A stretch of DNA of 64,000 nt from Persicaria tinctoria (lineage: Eukaryota > Streptophyta > Magnoliopsida > Caryophyllales > Polygonaceae): positions 1,574,896-1,638,895 of the forward strand of contig JBANSL010000008.1 of the NCBI GenBank assembly GCA_037127255.1. The letters are read 5' to 3'. Of the stretch, positions 44,900-58,030 are shown piece by piece (positions within the stretch are counted from its first letter, which is position 1; each line of letters begins with the position of its first letter). The notes beneath the pieces are model-generated. The model was not told the origin of the DNA, ran no database searches, and saw nothing but the letters and a program-made list of their open reading frames with translations. The position numbers and the translations under genes were made by a program.

Positions 44900-46303
44900 G
44901 AATCCGAACCAGGTATGATCTATCTGGTATTTTGACCTCGTTGTGCCAAAAAAATAAAGCTCTCTTTTTTCTTTCTCTCTTTCCGAGGTTCTGTTGTATT
45001 TGAAGCTTGATGTCAAGCTCATGTATCTAACTTTAGAGCATTGTAATTATAGAGAATGCAGGCCTTTTTGTCTTCCATGGTGGTCATAGTTCATTGTATG
45101 TGATACTTTTTTTACCCTTGATGCATCTTCTTTCCCAGTTTCCCTATTTTCGGCTTTCTTCAACCTATTCGAAATACAGTTCTGGAAATGGGGAAGCCCG
45201 GCAATGCCTTGCTTTCTCTTGCTAATGATGCAAATGCTAAATCGTCCAAATCACTACTGTATAAAACTATAAGCCATTTAAGAACAAAATATGCACATTT
45301 AGCCGGTATGCAACGTCTTGCGAAATGCATGGGTAGCCACACCAAACGCGGCTTTAAACGACTATACAACGTCTTGCGGAATACAACATATTCTTTTAGA
45401 CGCTTCAAAAGGCAATTCCCATCCATATTTATATAATACACAACGTATCAAGTATCAGAGAACTCCGCAACATATTGCAGAGTTCCAAATTTAAATTTTT
45501 TTCTCATCTGAATTTTTGACATCTCTAACAAGGTTTACCGTAACAAGTAGCAGACTCGGTTCCGCAAGACATTGTGTAGTTGTTTAAGGTTGTGTTTGAT
45601 GCGGTTACCCATACATTTTCAAGAAGTTGTGAAAGTTTATCGGTGTATTAAGTAAAAATTAGTGTTGTATTTATCAAATCCAACACACATATTTATCGTA
45701 TTCGTAGCGGTCTCGTAGAGGCAGTCATACCGACTCGTACGCAAGACGACGTCGTATTCATTGTTACGTGGGAAATTCTGGGTTTTGACTCTTCACATGT
45801 GTAATGGTTGGCTGTTGGCTGTTGGCTGGAGAAGAAAAACATGGGGCAACTAATTCCGAGCTAATTTTTTGCTGCGAGTTTCGGCAAATTAGGGTTTGAA
45901 ATTCTCTGTTTTGTTCAGGTGCTGTTTGTGCAATCATCATTAAACAAGTCGACGAACTCGAGTTTAGGAAGAGGAGCTGTGCCTTTGAGGATCACTCTCT
46001 TCTGATGTCGGTGATCCCCGCGCTTTCGTTTTGCTGTATTACTCGGTACTCTCTCTTCCTTCCCTTATTTCGTCGTTGATTTCCCTTTGCTCCTTCCCAA
46101 TAGCCTGATAATTGTTGAAGAGTTTGGTACTCGATTGCGAAATTCGGGGGTTTTTGGATCGAAATTTCGAAGTTTTGGATATGGATTTCAGTTAGGGCTT
46201 TAAGAACAGTTATTATTGATTTCTTATTGGTGGATATGAATTTCAGGAGGTGCTTTTGATGTTACCTAGTAACTCATAAGGTTCTTTCGTTTATGGTGGA
46301 AAA
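44900..46303. other. SUFD 3' UTR, intergenic and leader of the next gene
   Basis: A short plus frame at 45188-45436 has no motif. Words GTCTTGCG recur (45318, 45373). The last ~350 bp look like a plant 5' leader. An upstream ORF of 17 codons (46293-46346) overlaps the next gene's start in another frame. Confidence 0.45.
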
Positions 46304-48887
46304 ATGGAATGCCGAGCAATACATTCTTGGACGTTATCCAAACTGATTGGCGCTTTCCTCAATCTGGCAGTCGCCTATGTCCTTCTATGTTGCTCCACAG
46401 TTGCCTTTTTCCTATCTAAATTCCTCGGTTTCTTCGGGTTTTCGCTGCCGTGTTCTTGCAATGGCCTTATCAGCAAACCAAATCCCGATCACTGCTTGCA
46501 GAAGCTACTGGTTGATTGCCCGACGAACAAAATCTCTGATCTGCAGTTGTCATTAAGAACTAGGTTCCCATTTGATTCAGTTTGGGAGAGGAATGAAGAC
46601 TGCCAGTTGAGTTTCAAAGTGGTGAGAGAGAAGAAGTTGGAGAGTGGGGTAATTGAGTTAGAAGGTGAAGCGTCATGTAGTTCTGTGTCTAATGCTATTG
46701 ATTTACCGTGGAAAAATGAAGGTTTAGCTGCTACAGAAGAAAGGAAGTTGGATGTTAAGGGGAAGGGAGTAGCGCGGATTCGCAGGCAAAGGGGCAATCT
46801 TCGGAGAAGACACAGGAGCAGCAATGATCAGATGAAGCTCACTCCTAATTCTTCGTATGATAATGTTAGGCCTGGTGCCCCAGTTGTTCCATTGTCAAAT
46901 TGTGGTAACAGCAGTACTGGGAAAGAGTCTTCAGATAATTCGACTCCTTTAGATTCTCATGGTAACCATGCATCTTTATCTTTATTTTCCTTAAATCGCA
47001 ATAACCACCTAAGTGCATTAATAACACCTTTGCTAGCTTTTGATTTGATTGCAATTTGCACATTTGAGGAAATGCACAAGCATGAGCATTTCTAGCAAGT
47101 GGACTTACTATAGATAGATCATAGGAGCTAATTAGAAGCCGGTGGGCGGATATGGAGTCATTTTAGTTTATTTATTCCACAGCTTCTTGGTTTTGTTACA
47201 CATGGTTATCTTAATTTTTAGTTGGTAGATTTTACTGAAATTATGTACCCTGCCTTTTCTTCTTCTTTTGCATATTTTTGCCTGAGGTGTATGGTTAATT
47301 GTTAATGCTTTTTATGTTACCAGATGTTGTAGAACCATCACATGTTATGGAACTCGACCACAAATCATGGCTTTCTTCTGAATCTAATGGTGTTATCGTG
47401 GACAAAGATATGGTCCCATTAGGCAGTCAAAGAAATGATACAGGGCAACATTTAGAGCATGATGGGCATTTAGAAAACGCAGTTCGAATTCTTGAACAAG
47501 CTCTTAAAGAAGAGCGTGCTGCACGTGCCGCACTGTTCTATGATCTGGAAAAGGAGAGAACTGCTGCTGCTACTGCTGCAGATGAGGCCATGGCGATGAT
47601 TTTGCGTCTGCAGGAGGAGAAAGCAGCTATAGAATTGGAAGCTCGGCAGTATGAGAGGATATTAGAAGAGAAATCGACTTATGATGCTGAAGAAATGGAT
47701 GTTCTCAAAGAAATCATTGTCAGGAGAGAGATGGAGAAACACTATTTGGAGAAAGAAGTTGAATCATACATGAATATACTTCAAGAAAAGGAACGGTTGG
47801 AAGAGGATGCCTGTAATGTACTAGATATTGAAGGAGAAACCTTGGTTATTCCTGTTCAGAGTGGGAAGTTAGTTAAGCAGACCGGCAGTGATTTTACAGA
47901 TTGTGCATCCATATCGGTTGAGAATGCATTACCCCTTGCCCAATGCCATGACATACCTGAAACTGCAGGAGAAAATAATTCCACAGTCGAGTTCAGTCAA
48001 GAAGGATTAGAGTCAAGCACATCTCATGATCACGGGTATCAGGAGAAATCAATAGTGTTGATTGGAGAAGTAAAACATGACGGGGAAACTGAGTCAAATG
48101 AACAATATGATGTGAAAAGTCCAGAAGTGCTAGGTGGTAATCCAGATGTGAAAGACCAGCAACTTTGTGATATTCATGTTATTGATGAGTGTACCAGTCA
48201 GGACAAGGACAATGCTGAATCATCAATGACACGGGATGATACTTCAAATGCTGTCACAAAGTGTGAATTGCCATCTGAATCTCTTGAAGCTCAGAGGGAT
48301 GACGAGCTCAGTTCTTGTGCAGTTGGCAGCAGTTATGAACCAGACCGTGAAATCAAAAGGAATACTCCAGAAATTTCTGTTGCCTTGCCACCACTGAGTA
48401 ACTCAACCTGTGAAAGTAGAGTTTCAGAATTGCGCCGGCATTCCATTGCTGCAGTTGATCATGAAAGACAGAAACTTGACAATGAAGTCGGATGGCTAAG
48501 AGAGAGGTTAAGGAGCATTCAAGCAGGCCGCTCGAAGCTTAACGTCTCATTGGAATCCAGAGACAAGGGGGAAACCGAGCTGCTTCTTTTGGATGATATA
48601 GCAAACCTGCTCCAAGAGATTCGGCACTTAACAGATCCGCAGAAAACTTTGCACAGGACTTCTCTACCCCTGCCAGGATCACAGGTGCGGCCTTTGGTTA
48701 TTTCTTTTACAACTCTGGATAATGCTTTTCTGAACTATTCTGTGTGGAGACTTAAATGGCCGTTTTTCGGTAGATCTGTTTTCTTATTTTTGAACAATTC
48801 TATGCTAATGTATATTCGAACATGTAGGATATGTCCAAGAAAAGGCGATGTCGAAGTGCATCTGTAGAACTCTACCGAAGTTCCTGA
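46304..48887 (+). CDS. GTD-binding (DUF593) myosin-binding protein, 692 aa, 3 exons
   Basis: Exons: 46304-46961, 47324-48684, 48828-48887 (2079 nt, phases agree; last exon encodes DMSKKRRCRSASVELYRSS). Residues about 12-46 form an N-terminal membrane anchor (KLIGAFLNLAVAYVLLCCST), followed by FLGFFGFSLPCSCNG, a block typical of plant probable myosin-binding proteins 4-7. The GTD-binding coiled coil is at about residues 268-370 (HLENAVRILEQALKEERAAR ... MDVLKEIIVRREMEKHYLEK). A second short coiled coil near the C-terminus starts VDHERQKLDNEVGWLRERLR. Family role: anchors class XI myosins to vesicles or endomembranes through their globular tail. A 17-codon upstream ORF (46293-46346) overlaps the start and may lower translation. 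Which MYOB member this is I cannot say. Confidence 0.9.
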
Positions 48888-50202
48888 ACACTGGATCCTG
48901 CAGTCACTTCAATGTTTGCAGAGCGTAATGTAAAGGTTCGCTCGATTTACTCTTGCTCGCCAATGAATCCGTTTGTGCTGACATGTTTTGCCTTTAGTCG
49001 TGCCAGTGCTCAGATTGATTATGTACGGAAAGTTGCATATCTTGGATTCTCTGTACAGGCCTTCCCCTTTCTATTCACTTGTTTATGTACATATCCAAGT
49101 TTTTCCATTTCAGAGTCCTAGCCACTCTTGGGCAAGTGTACATTTCGCATATTTGTGTTTTACATTGCAAGTTTAGTAGTGTTGCAGTCCAGAGGAAAAC
49201 AGTGGCATATCAGCATATGTATGGGACCATAATAAAGCTCAATAACGTAATGATCTCAATTCGCAACAGCACTCTATAGACGATGGTTCAGGCCGGAGCT
49301 CGGTTTTACTACTAATGCCTGGATCACTGCTTACTTTTGTCAAGCTCTTATGTTGATGTTTGCCTGCTCGTTGGTTGTGGTTTTGTCAAAGAGTTTGATT
49401 CCTCTTTGGTCCGAATCCGCATATAGTGGGTGGGTGTGCTCATAAGTTGAAAAAATAGTTTTATTATGATTAGAGCCGTTATATAAGTCGAGTAGTTTGA
49501 GCTTAGTTCAAGCTTGATCATTTACTAAACGAGTTGAGCATATAAGCGTATTTTTAAGTTTGATTCAGAGCTCAACTCGACTTGATTCAAGCTAGAATAA
49601 TTCGAATTTTGTGAAATTAGCAAAATTTTCTTTTAAGTTAATGAGTAAGTAAGGTTTGCTACTAAAAAATGGTTGGCTCGAGTTCGTTCGTGTACTATAA
49701 ACAAGTCGAGTATTGAGCTCGACTCATTTATAAACAAGCTGAACATGAACCAGCAATCATCGACTTATTCAACTCGAATACTCATTCGACTCGAATAATC
49801 GCTCTAGTTATTTGGAAACAAAAAAGGTACTGTTATGATCTCATCTCATACTAATTGGTAAGCAACACGAGCTTGTGTAGTTATTTGAATTCCTTGATCT
49901 ACGCTTCCCATATGCAAATGAAGTATAACAACGAGCAAGCGTAAATTTCGCATTATTATTATGATTAATTTTAGAGGGAAATTGCGGTAGAAGCATTCAG
50001 CATTGAACCGAATTTCCCAATATTATAAAATAACCAAACTTTGGAGTATGGCTTAAAATGATATGGTATTAACAAAAAGTTGTCATATGAAGAGTTTCAA
50101 TAAAATCTTGGCTATTAACAAGTCTATATGATTTAAAGTTGAACTCAACTCGGTTCGATTCGATCAAAATCAACTACTTTTTTATTTAAATTAGGTACTC
50201 TA
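48888..50202. other. 3' UTR and intergenic DNA with CTCGA-rich degenerate repeat
   Basis: The 3' UTR region extends to roughly 49300-49400. From 49480 to 49810 there are many GAGTCGAG/CTCGACTCG and AAGCTTGA words in both orientations, a dispersed plant repeat of unclear class. No gene. Confidence 0.5.
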
Positions 50203-50995
50203 TCTATATATATTTTTAATTCAGAAGACTTTGCTTACGTGTCAACCTCATAGTAGTTTTAGGAATATTGACCAATTATTTTTTTTATTTCTCCTTTTTC
50301 TCTTTTTTACATTAAAAATCTATATATAACTTTAATTCATAAGACTTTGCTTACGTATCAACCTTAGAGTAGTTTTAGAACTATTGACCAATTATTTCTT
50401 TTCCTTCATTTTTTTTATTTTTCCTTTTTCTCTTTTTTCCATTAACAATTGGGCTTAATTCAAAACATTTAATTTAATTTAATATAGCTACTAGGCTTAA
50501 CTCAAATTTATTTCCTTCAATTATTATTTTCTCCTTCTTTTTATCTTTTCAAACCAATTATATATTTTTTTATTTTTATGACATTTACTATATATATTCG
50601 TGAATATTTTGACAAATTGTTTCAATCAATGCCCATTTTTTAATTATTTTTTAAATCATGAATATTTCAAGAAATAAATTGCTTTTCTGATGATATGGCA
50701 TAACCAATACAGTATCATTTTAGATAACAGTTATACCACATCACATTTTAAAAAAGTTACAATAATATTATTATTTTTACTAAGTGATTTAAATATCTAT
50801 ATTTATGTATTATACTTTTACATGATGTTTTTTTAAAATTAATTTTTTGAGATATTTATAAGATACATTTATGGTAAATATTTTAATGAATTTTATCTTA
50901 ACTTTTACGTAGTATTAATATTTTATAATATTAATTTTTTATATTATCAAGATTTTTGTTTAAAAAATCGCGCCATGGCGCGGGAATTGTACTAG
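50203..50995 (+). mobile_element. Helitron B, about 793 bp, 5' end duplicated
   Basis: It begins A/TCTATATATATTTTTAATTC; the ~116-bp 5' part is repeated from 50319 (TCTATATATAACTTTAATTC). The 3' end is the perfect palindrome CGCGCCATGGCGCG (50969-50982), a spacer and CTAG at 50992-50995 followed by T. Non-coding. Confidence 0.72.
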
Positions 50996-51060
50996 TTCAT
51001 TTGAAAGGGTTAACATTTTCACATGTAAAATTTGTGTTGTGCAATGGTATTAACTTTAAA

Positions 51061-51541
51061 CTAGTATAATCCCCGCGCCATGACGCGATATTTAATAAAT
51101 AAAATAATGAAGGTTGATTTAAACCCAATGGTTAGTCAATGAGTAAAAAATTAAAAGCGGGAACATGTAAATGTATAAAAAAGATGAAGAGAGTGATTAG
51201 TTTAAAAAATTTAAACGAAGGAGTTGTTGACATATCATCAAAAATATTATAAATTAAGATATTATATTGATAAATATTTTGAATTAAACCCAATAGTTAG
51301 TAAATGGGTAAAAAATGAAAATTAAAAGAAAAAACGTGATTGGTTAAAATGGAGTGGAATAAGGAGAGCGCGCCACGTCAGCGGAAAGTATACGAAATTA
51401 AGTAGTTATATAGATATAGATAGTTAGTAAATGGGTAAAAAATGAAAATTAAAAGAAAAAACGTGATTGGTTAAAAGGGAGTGGAATAAGGAGAGCGCAC
51501 CACGTCAGCGGAAAGTATACGAAATTAAGTAGTTATATAGA
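51061..51541 (-). mobile_element. Helitron C, 481 bp, 5' end duplicated
   Basis: Read on the minus strand it begins A/TCTATATAACTACTTAATTT (51541 downward) and ends GCGTCATGGCGCGGGGATTA then CTAG (51064-51061) and T. The 5' ~127 bp are present twice (51421-51541 and 51294-51420), with very few differences. It lies 65 bp from Helitron B in the opposite orientation. Confidence 0.75.
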
Positions 51542-53629
51542 TAATGTATTATTTGTTGCCATTTTCCTTTTTTTTTTTTTAAGATATGGTTTTTTTCGGC
51601 AATAAAAATGAAAAAATGACTTTTCTTTTTAAGCTTTTCAAAATCCGGCTTTATCCATTTGGTTTCAATTGAATTTATTTATTTATATCTAGTTTGAAAT
51701 TATTGGTATGATTTATTGAGTTTATCAAAATCAAAGTAATTTAGTTTTTTTTAATCGTTATAATCATGCTAAGCGAAGAAATTTTGGTATAAGCTTATCA
51801 AAAGAAGAATAAAATACTGAAATCTTATGAGCATCTCATAAATAAATAAAAACGACAGAGAAAAAAAAAGTTCAAAATTAGTTTCTACAAATTAAGAAAA
51901 TCAACTGCATTTACGCTAACCATTTGAATATAATATATATTAATAATATACATATTATAATTATCTGCATCCCATTCTCAATTCCATCCCCACATTTCTC
52001 TAAATTTATCTTCGTCTATCTCTTTGGTATTTTATATGCGATTGAAAAGGAGAGTCAAATCACATATACCTTTAGCTAATTCTTTGCCATATATTTTTCC
52101 ACATTTTAGCTTATTTTTATCATATTTATATCTATTCTTATTATTTTCTCCATATGTTCTGTGGCCAAAAATAGGATGATATTAATATCTTTTAGTTTTT
52201 TAAAAGACTTTTTCTATCGTCAATAAATAGTTTAAGTATTGGAAGTTAACGATTTTATTCCATAAAACCAAGATTTTTAAAAAAATATTTTTTTATATTG
52301 ACAATAAAAATAGAAAATTTGCAAATTTTAAATTTTTTATTTGATAAATAAACATTTATTTCCTCGGGTAAAAACTATTGTAAGGTGCATTCTTTAATCT
52401 TTAATATGCTTCATAATTATTATTTTCTTTTTATGCAAGTGCAGTAAATAACCTTTTTTTTTACATAGAGTAACGGTATAGGGAAAAAAGGCCATTCGCC
52501 CAAATATGTTTAATATCTATTTTTACTGTTATAAACCTAAAATTAATTCAATTCTCCTTTTAAATTTCACGAAATTCGGGATGCAAAAGCCATCTAAATA
52601 ATCAATTCATCAATTCAATTTTTTTTTTTAATTTGACCGACTCTCCTTCATCTCCCATCCATCTGTAGAGATTTCTATCTCTTCCAGTATAATTAGGTAT
52701 GATTCTTTAATTTATTTCCTTCATCTCCATCTGGGTAAATTATGTTATGCTTATGTACATTCTCCGTCTAATTTATTCTGTCGATTAAAAATCTCCCACT
52801 TTGGTATTTTCTTGGACATCAACCGTATAAAGAAACGAGCTTTTTCTTGCTTTGAATAAATAAACCGGCATTTGTATCATTAATATTTCTAAATCTCTTG
52901 ATCTTCCAATTCTTTATACCATCGCGTGTCTCTTCAATTGAACTGAATATTCAATGGTGAGTTCGGTTTTGTCTCTCTCAATGGAGATTAATCATCATAT
53001 CAATCCAGGCATCTTTAAAAAAGACTCTTTTGTTTTTGGGGCTAAAAAATACACACTGAAGCCACATTATTATCTACTCCGCATTTGATTGATGTGTTTA
53101 ATTGCGTTTCCCCCCTATTATCTATGGAATGTCAGTCTACATACACTCTGTAAGATGGTACTGCAAATTGGGATGTGCCATTAAACCCCTATATCTGAGC
53201 CCTAATGAGGGTCTTTTCGTTATAGCCCTGTAGGAATCTGAGTATTTTACATTAATAGAAGGAAATTTAGAGGCAGAAAAAAAAAAATTAAAGGGTTATT
53301 GGATTGATGTTTCTGTTTTTCTCTGAAGATTTGTTTTTGATTCGGAATTTGGGTGTTTCAGAGGTGAAAAATAGTCATTACTAATGAATTTGACATTCAA
53401 GATTTGAGTCTCACTTGCATTTTACTCCTATTTTCTGGGTTTTTTGTGTTCATATTTTTAAGGCTTTTTTCAGGTGATCTTTTTCTTGTCTGATTCACAT
53501 TTCACAATATGAATGTTGGTCTTTAACTTTTTGGTGTTACTGTGTGTTTTGTTTTTGTCTGTTTTGAAGCTTCTGATTCTGTCTTTCTTCACTTTGCACA
53601 TTTTTGCAGTAAAGAAAGAGGATTTAGGA
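51542..53629. other. Intergenic and HMGB15 promoter/leader
   Basis: AT-rich, no gene. A leader intron of the next gene very likely ends at 53609 (TTTTTGCAG) 21 bp before its ATG. A possible donor (ATTAG/GTATGA) lies near 52696, but this is a guess. Confidence 0.45.
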
Positions 53630-56556
53630 ATGGTTGAACAAGGCAATTTTACTGGTGTGGGTGTGATGCAACCAGCACCTGCACCATCTTCATCATCTGT
53701 TCCTGCCAATCTCCACTATAACCCTTACCCACCTGCTCTTGCAAAGTATGAAGATGTTGCTGTCAATCCTAAACTCTTCCTGGACACTTTGCAGAAGCTT
53801 CATACTGCAATGGGCACCAAATTCATGTATGCCTCTTGTTTCCATCTTTTGGTTCTCTGGGTTTCATTTATTTCTTTCATATTTAGTATTTGCCTCCTTT
53901 CTCAAGCATGAAATCTATGTGGTGCTTTGAGGATGATGTTTGATATGATCTGAATGAAAGATTTTGTGTATCTAGTTAAACCTTTTTCATAACCATCCAT
54001 TAGTTATTACTCCATAGTTAAATAGTATGACTCTTATTTGCAACTTTTGGTTCTTTGGAGCTTATTTATTTATCTCATATTTACCTTCCTTTGTAAAGGG
54101 TGCATACATCCGGACCTCCCAAGCACCATTAGTATGAAATCTTTGTTATATTTGTATCTATCTTGTGTTTTGAGGAGGATGTATGATATAATGTGGATGA
54201 AAGATTGGTGTATCTAGTCAAACATTTTACATGACCATTCATTAGTCACTAGTAATAGCAGATTAGTAATAGGTAAGTGGATAAGAGTGCTTTAAGGTCT
54301 GATAATTCGTCTTATTGCACATTCATTAGCTCTATTAGGGAGGCATGAACCTTTGCTTTGTGGAGAGTGATATACCTCTTCATATTGTTGACACCTTAAT
54401 TGGACATTTCGAGTTAATGCAAGTGCATTTTTCTTCTTGATTTGTTACCATGAAAGGATATCATTACTTTTGCATTGCTGTAATTGTGCCTCTATATATC
54501 ATCAATTTACATAAGTGATGACTTGCTCTTGTTTCGAATCGTAGGATTCCCATCATTGGTGGCAGAGATCTTGATCTGCACAAGCTATTCGTGGAGGTGA
54601 CTACTCGCGGTGGTGTTGAGAAGGTGAGTGAAATGACCCCTAACATTTTCTTCCCTGATTGCTTTGAGTTTGAAACTGAAATGCTTAACAGCTCCACATA
54701 AATTGATAAAATCCATGAATACTTGTTGATGAAATCTCTCTATTTTATTGTGTTTGTGCAGATCCTTAGGGAAAAGAAATGGAAAGAAGTAACTGCTGTC
54801 TTCAATTTTCCTTCTACAGCCACCAACGCGTCTTTTATACTTCGTAAACATTATTTCTCATTGCTCCACCACTACGAACAAATCTACTTCTTCAAGGCGC
54901 AGGGCTGGACTCCAATGCCTCATGGTAGGCGAAAACACGAATCTGTTCTACAATCATTTCTCTTCCATCTTGAATGTTCATTTCATGTATGAATTTGTTT
55001 GTTTTGTCCGCGACAGGTTCATGGCAGTCTGGATACGCATTACCGATTACAGTTCATGGCGCGGTAGGGACAGTGCCATCACTAAGTCCAGCACCCACCA
55101 TACAACCACAAGGGATAAGGCTTGCTGAGCCTGTTCCTCAAGGTGCTGCATTGTTGTTCTTGCCCTCAATTATATCCGAATTCTCGCCTTTGATCTATAT
55201 AGAGATATGTTAGGGATTCTTTTTTGTCGAATTTGAGTGTTTATTTGTTGTTGAATCTCTCTTGATCTTTAGGTGCACCACCTTCTTCAATGGGCTCTCA
55301 AGTGACTGGAGTGATTGATGGAAAATTCGAAGGCGGGTATCTTGTGACAGTCACAGTTGGCACACAGAAGCTCAAAGGAGTCCTCTATCAGACTGCACCG
55401 GCTATGAGTCCTGTCCAACAAGTCCCACAACCACAAGGGACAGTGATCCACCCGATCCAAAGCAACACCATTGGCATTGCTACTTCAGTTATAACACCAC
55501 CAGTTGCACGACGTCGTAGGAGGAGGAAGAAGTGTGAGATAAAACGACGTGATCCAGCCCATCCGAAGCCCAACAGAAGCGGTTATAATTTCTTCTTTGC
55601 TGAGCAGCACGCGAGGCTCAAGCCTCTCTACCGCGGGAGGGACAGGGAGATTAGTCGGATCATTGGGGAGCTCTGGACCAACCTTAAAGAGGATGAGAAA
55701 ACTGTGAGTAATCAATCACATCATTTGTTCTCTTGGGTGTTTATGGTTTGTTTTGTTTATTTTTACAATGCTTCTGGTCACACAGAAACACCCTCTCGAC
55801 ATGGTCAGGGAAAGACTGTGTTAGGAGTGTGCAATGTTCTAAAAAACATTGGTGGGGTAGGGTCAAGGGTCTAGGCGGGGTGTGCGCGGATTTCATGGCG
55901 GGTTTTTGTAGTCTAGGCGGGTTTTGACGACCTTGACAACCTTGGCGGTGAGACAAGTTCAAGGGTTTAGGCAGGAGTCTTGGCGGGTTTTGAAGGGTTT
56001 TTTAGAACAGTAGGAGCGGAATATACTGAGATTATTGTTGTTGTATTCTCATCAGGTGTATCAGGAGAAAGCAGTTAGCGATAAAGAGCGGTACAGGCGA
56101 GAAATGGAAGGCTATAGAGAGAGGTTGAGAACAGGCCAAGTGATCAGTGATGCAGTGCCAATCCAGCAGAGGCTTCCTAATCTGGATGCCGAAATGGTGG
56201 ATTCGGAAGTCAAGGAAGCAGCTGGGAAGGACTATTCGGAGACGTTTGAAGACGAGTTGGAGGAGGAGGAAGAAGAGGACGACGAATGCAGCATGAGTGG
56301 CTCCGAGTATGAGGATGACGCTGATGACCCACTTGAGGATCTGAATGTAGAGACGTCCCATGTAGCTGATCCGATGACTCAACCGATCCATGTTGAGGAG
56401 GCAGCAACGGCTGCAGCTGCACCCTTGACGCTGTCGAACATCAATCAAACAGTAGTTGACGATGCAAGAGAAAGCCGAGAACAAGAGGTTGCGCCTGTCG
56501 CGGTTTCTGAAGCTATTCCAACCAATGCTACTACTACTTCCACGCTTAACCATTGA
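53630..56556 (+). CDS. HMGB15: ARID-HMG box DNA-binding protein (HMGB15 type), 498 aa, 6 coding exons
   Basis: Exons: 53630-53826, 54545-54623, 54762-54924, 55017-55142, 55273-55703, 56056-56556 (1497 nt, phases agree). ARID about residues 45-140 (LFLDTLQKLHTAMGTKF, IPIIGGRDLDLHKLFVEVT, RGGVEKILREKKWKEV, SFILRKHYFSLLHHYEQIYF). Then VIDGKFEGGYLVTVTVG, a basic cluster ARRRRRRKKCEIKRRD that looks like a nuclear signal, and an HMG box about 284-354 (HPKPNRSGYNFFFAEQHARL, ISRIIGELWTNLKEDEKTVY). The C-terminal tail is acidic (EDELEEEEEEDDE). This order matches plant ARID-HMG proteins, closest in my memory to Arabidopsis HMGB15, which partners MYC2 and acts in pollen and jasmonate responses. The start is the first ATG after the leader intron. 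Confidence 0.93.
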
Positions 56557-58030
56557 ATGGTTTTTTTTTTGTGTGTGTTTTTGGTGTAAATGAGATCAGG
56601 CAATGCTAGATTTATTTTTAATTTTTTTCAATTTTGCTGATAACTGCACTTAGGAGGCTCTTTCAGTTTTTTGATCTATCTAGTTCCCCACAGAGGTACT
56701 ATTTTTGGATTGTTCTTGCGAGAACAGAAAGTAATGTTACGTTGTGGTGTCATGGGGTTTTCATTTTTGGACGTGGATTAGAAAAGCAACCAGAATGTCT
56801 TATTCTGATCCGACGGCTGGAAATCATCCGTGGGTGACCGACTCACCCGACTCATCCGACCCGATTATACGGGTGAAAACTCGAAAAAAATCGGACGATG
56901 GATGGGTGGCGAGTGGGTGAAATGGGTGATGGGTCGGGTGTCAGGTGATATGTTTTTCACCCATTACCCGACCCATCATCCGATCCGCTTAACCACCCGA
57001 TTTTTTTAAAAAAAAAACCACAGTTTATTAAAAAATATAGCCTAACAACTACATATTTCACCGTACAATTCTAGCTTCTCTATTCCCTAATTGTTATTTT
57101 ATTTGTTTTGCATACACTGTTAGAGTATTAGCAATTTCGCTCGTTTCAACGACTTTGTTAGGATTTAGTGTGTTAAGGCATGATTTAGCCAAATTGTTTT
57201 TTCTTCTTTTAACTATGAGTATAGCTAAGGACTAAAATTCATCCCATTTGATTTGATATTAAACTTTTAATGTTAACTTTCTAAGATGAGGATAGTGATA
57301 TATTCTATGAATAAACCTTTTATACATTTAATAAGATTTCCACGTTGACGTGGTTTGTAAAATTATTGAATATAATCGATTTTTAGGTATGTCTTGCGAC
57401 TCATTTTCTTTTAATTTACTCCACCCGATTACTCACCCGATTCACCCGACGGATCGTATAATGGGTGAAACATTAGACGGACGGGTGATAAGACAAGTGA
57501 AATTTTTTTTTTTGTGACGGATCTGGTGAAAAATGGCTGCACCCATCCATCACCCGACCCATTCCACCCCAGAACCTCTCTCGCTCCGCATGTAACCTCT
57601 CACAATCCACTCCTCCCTTTACCCTTTTTCTTAATTTTTTTTTATATTTTTTTTAATTTGGGTGATAAGGATGGACATTTAAGAACAAGTAATCTCATTC
57701 GAAAATAAATAAGTTACTTTGTGTAGTCTAACATGATGTGGACAGACGATTTGGAATAGAGGAAGGTTGTGATTGAAGCTCTTTGCATCTTACTCAATAT
57801 CGTCATGAGCCTTTTTTTTTATATACAAGGCAGACTTTGGGGGTGAACCACCGCCGAATCATTATGCGTTCGCTTTTGCCGAATCCATGTGTAACAAAGG
57901 TCCGATCCATGTGCAACATGACTCTAATTCGCTGAATCATTATGCGTTCGTTTTTGCAAGCTTAAAACTAGGCCTAGTAGTGTGTAGCAAAACATAGAAG
58001 AAGATTGAAAGGGCAAAAATAAGACTATTC
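56557..58030. repeat. HMGB15 3' flank and GGGTGA/TCACCC-rich repeat
   Basis: From about 56810 to 57000 and again 57420-57570 the DNA is packed with CACCCGA/TCGGGTG words in inverted arrangement around an AT-rich centre. This looks like a hAT-like element similar in plan to the one at 14624-15317. I cannot fix its ends or a target duplication. A repeat CGAATCATTATGCGTTCG recurs about 80 bp apart (57853, 57933). Confidence 0.45.

Noticed and set aside
45188..45436. 82-codon plus frame after SUFD
   Set aside because: No motif; lies in the 3' flank of SUFD, with chance-level length.
53470..53911. Upstream in-frame extension of HMGB15 start
   Set aside because: The stretch before 53609 is the pyrimidine-rich end of a leader intron ending TTTTTGCAG; ATG 53630 fits the family.
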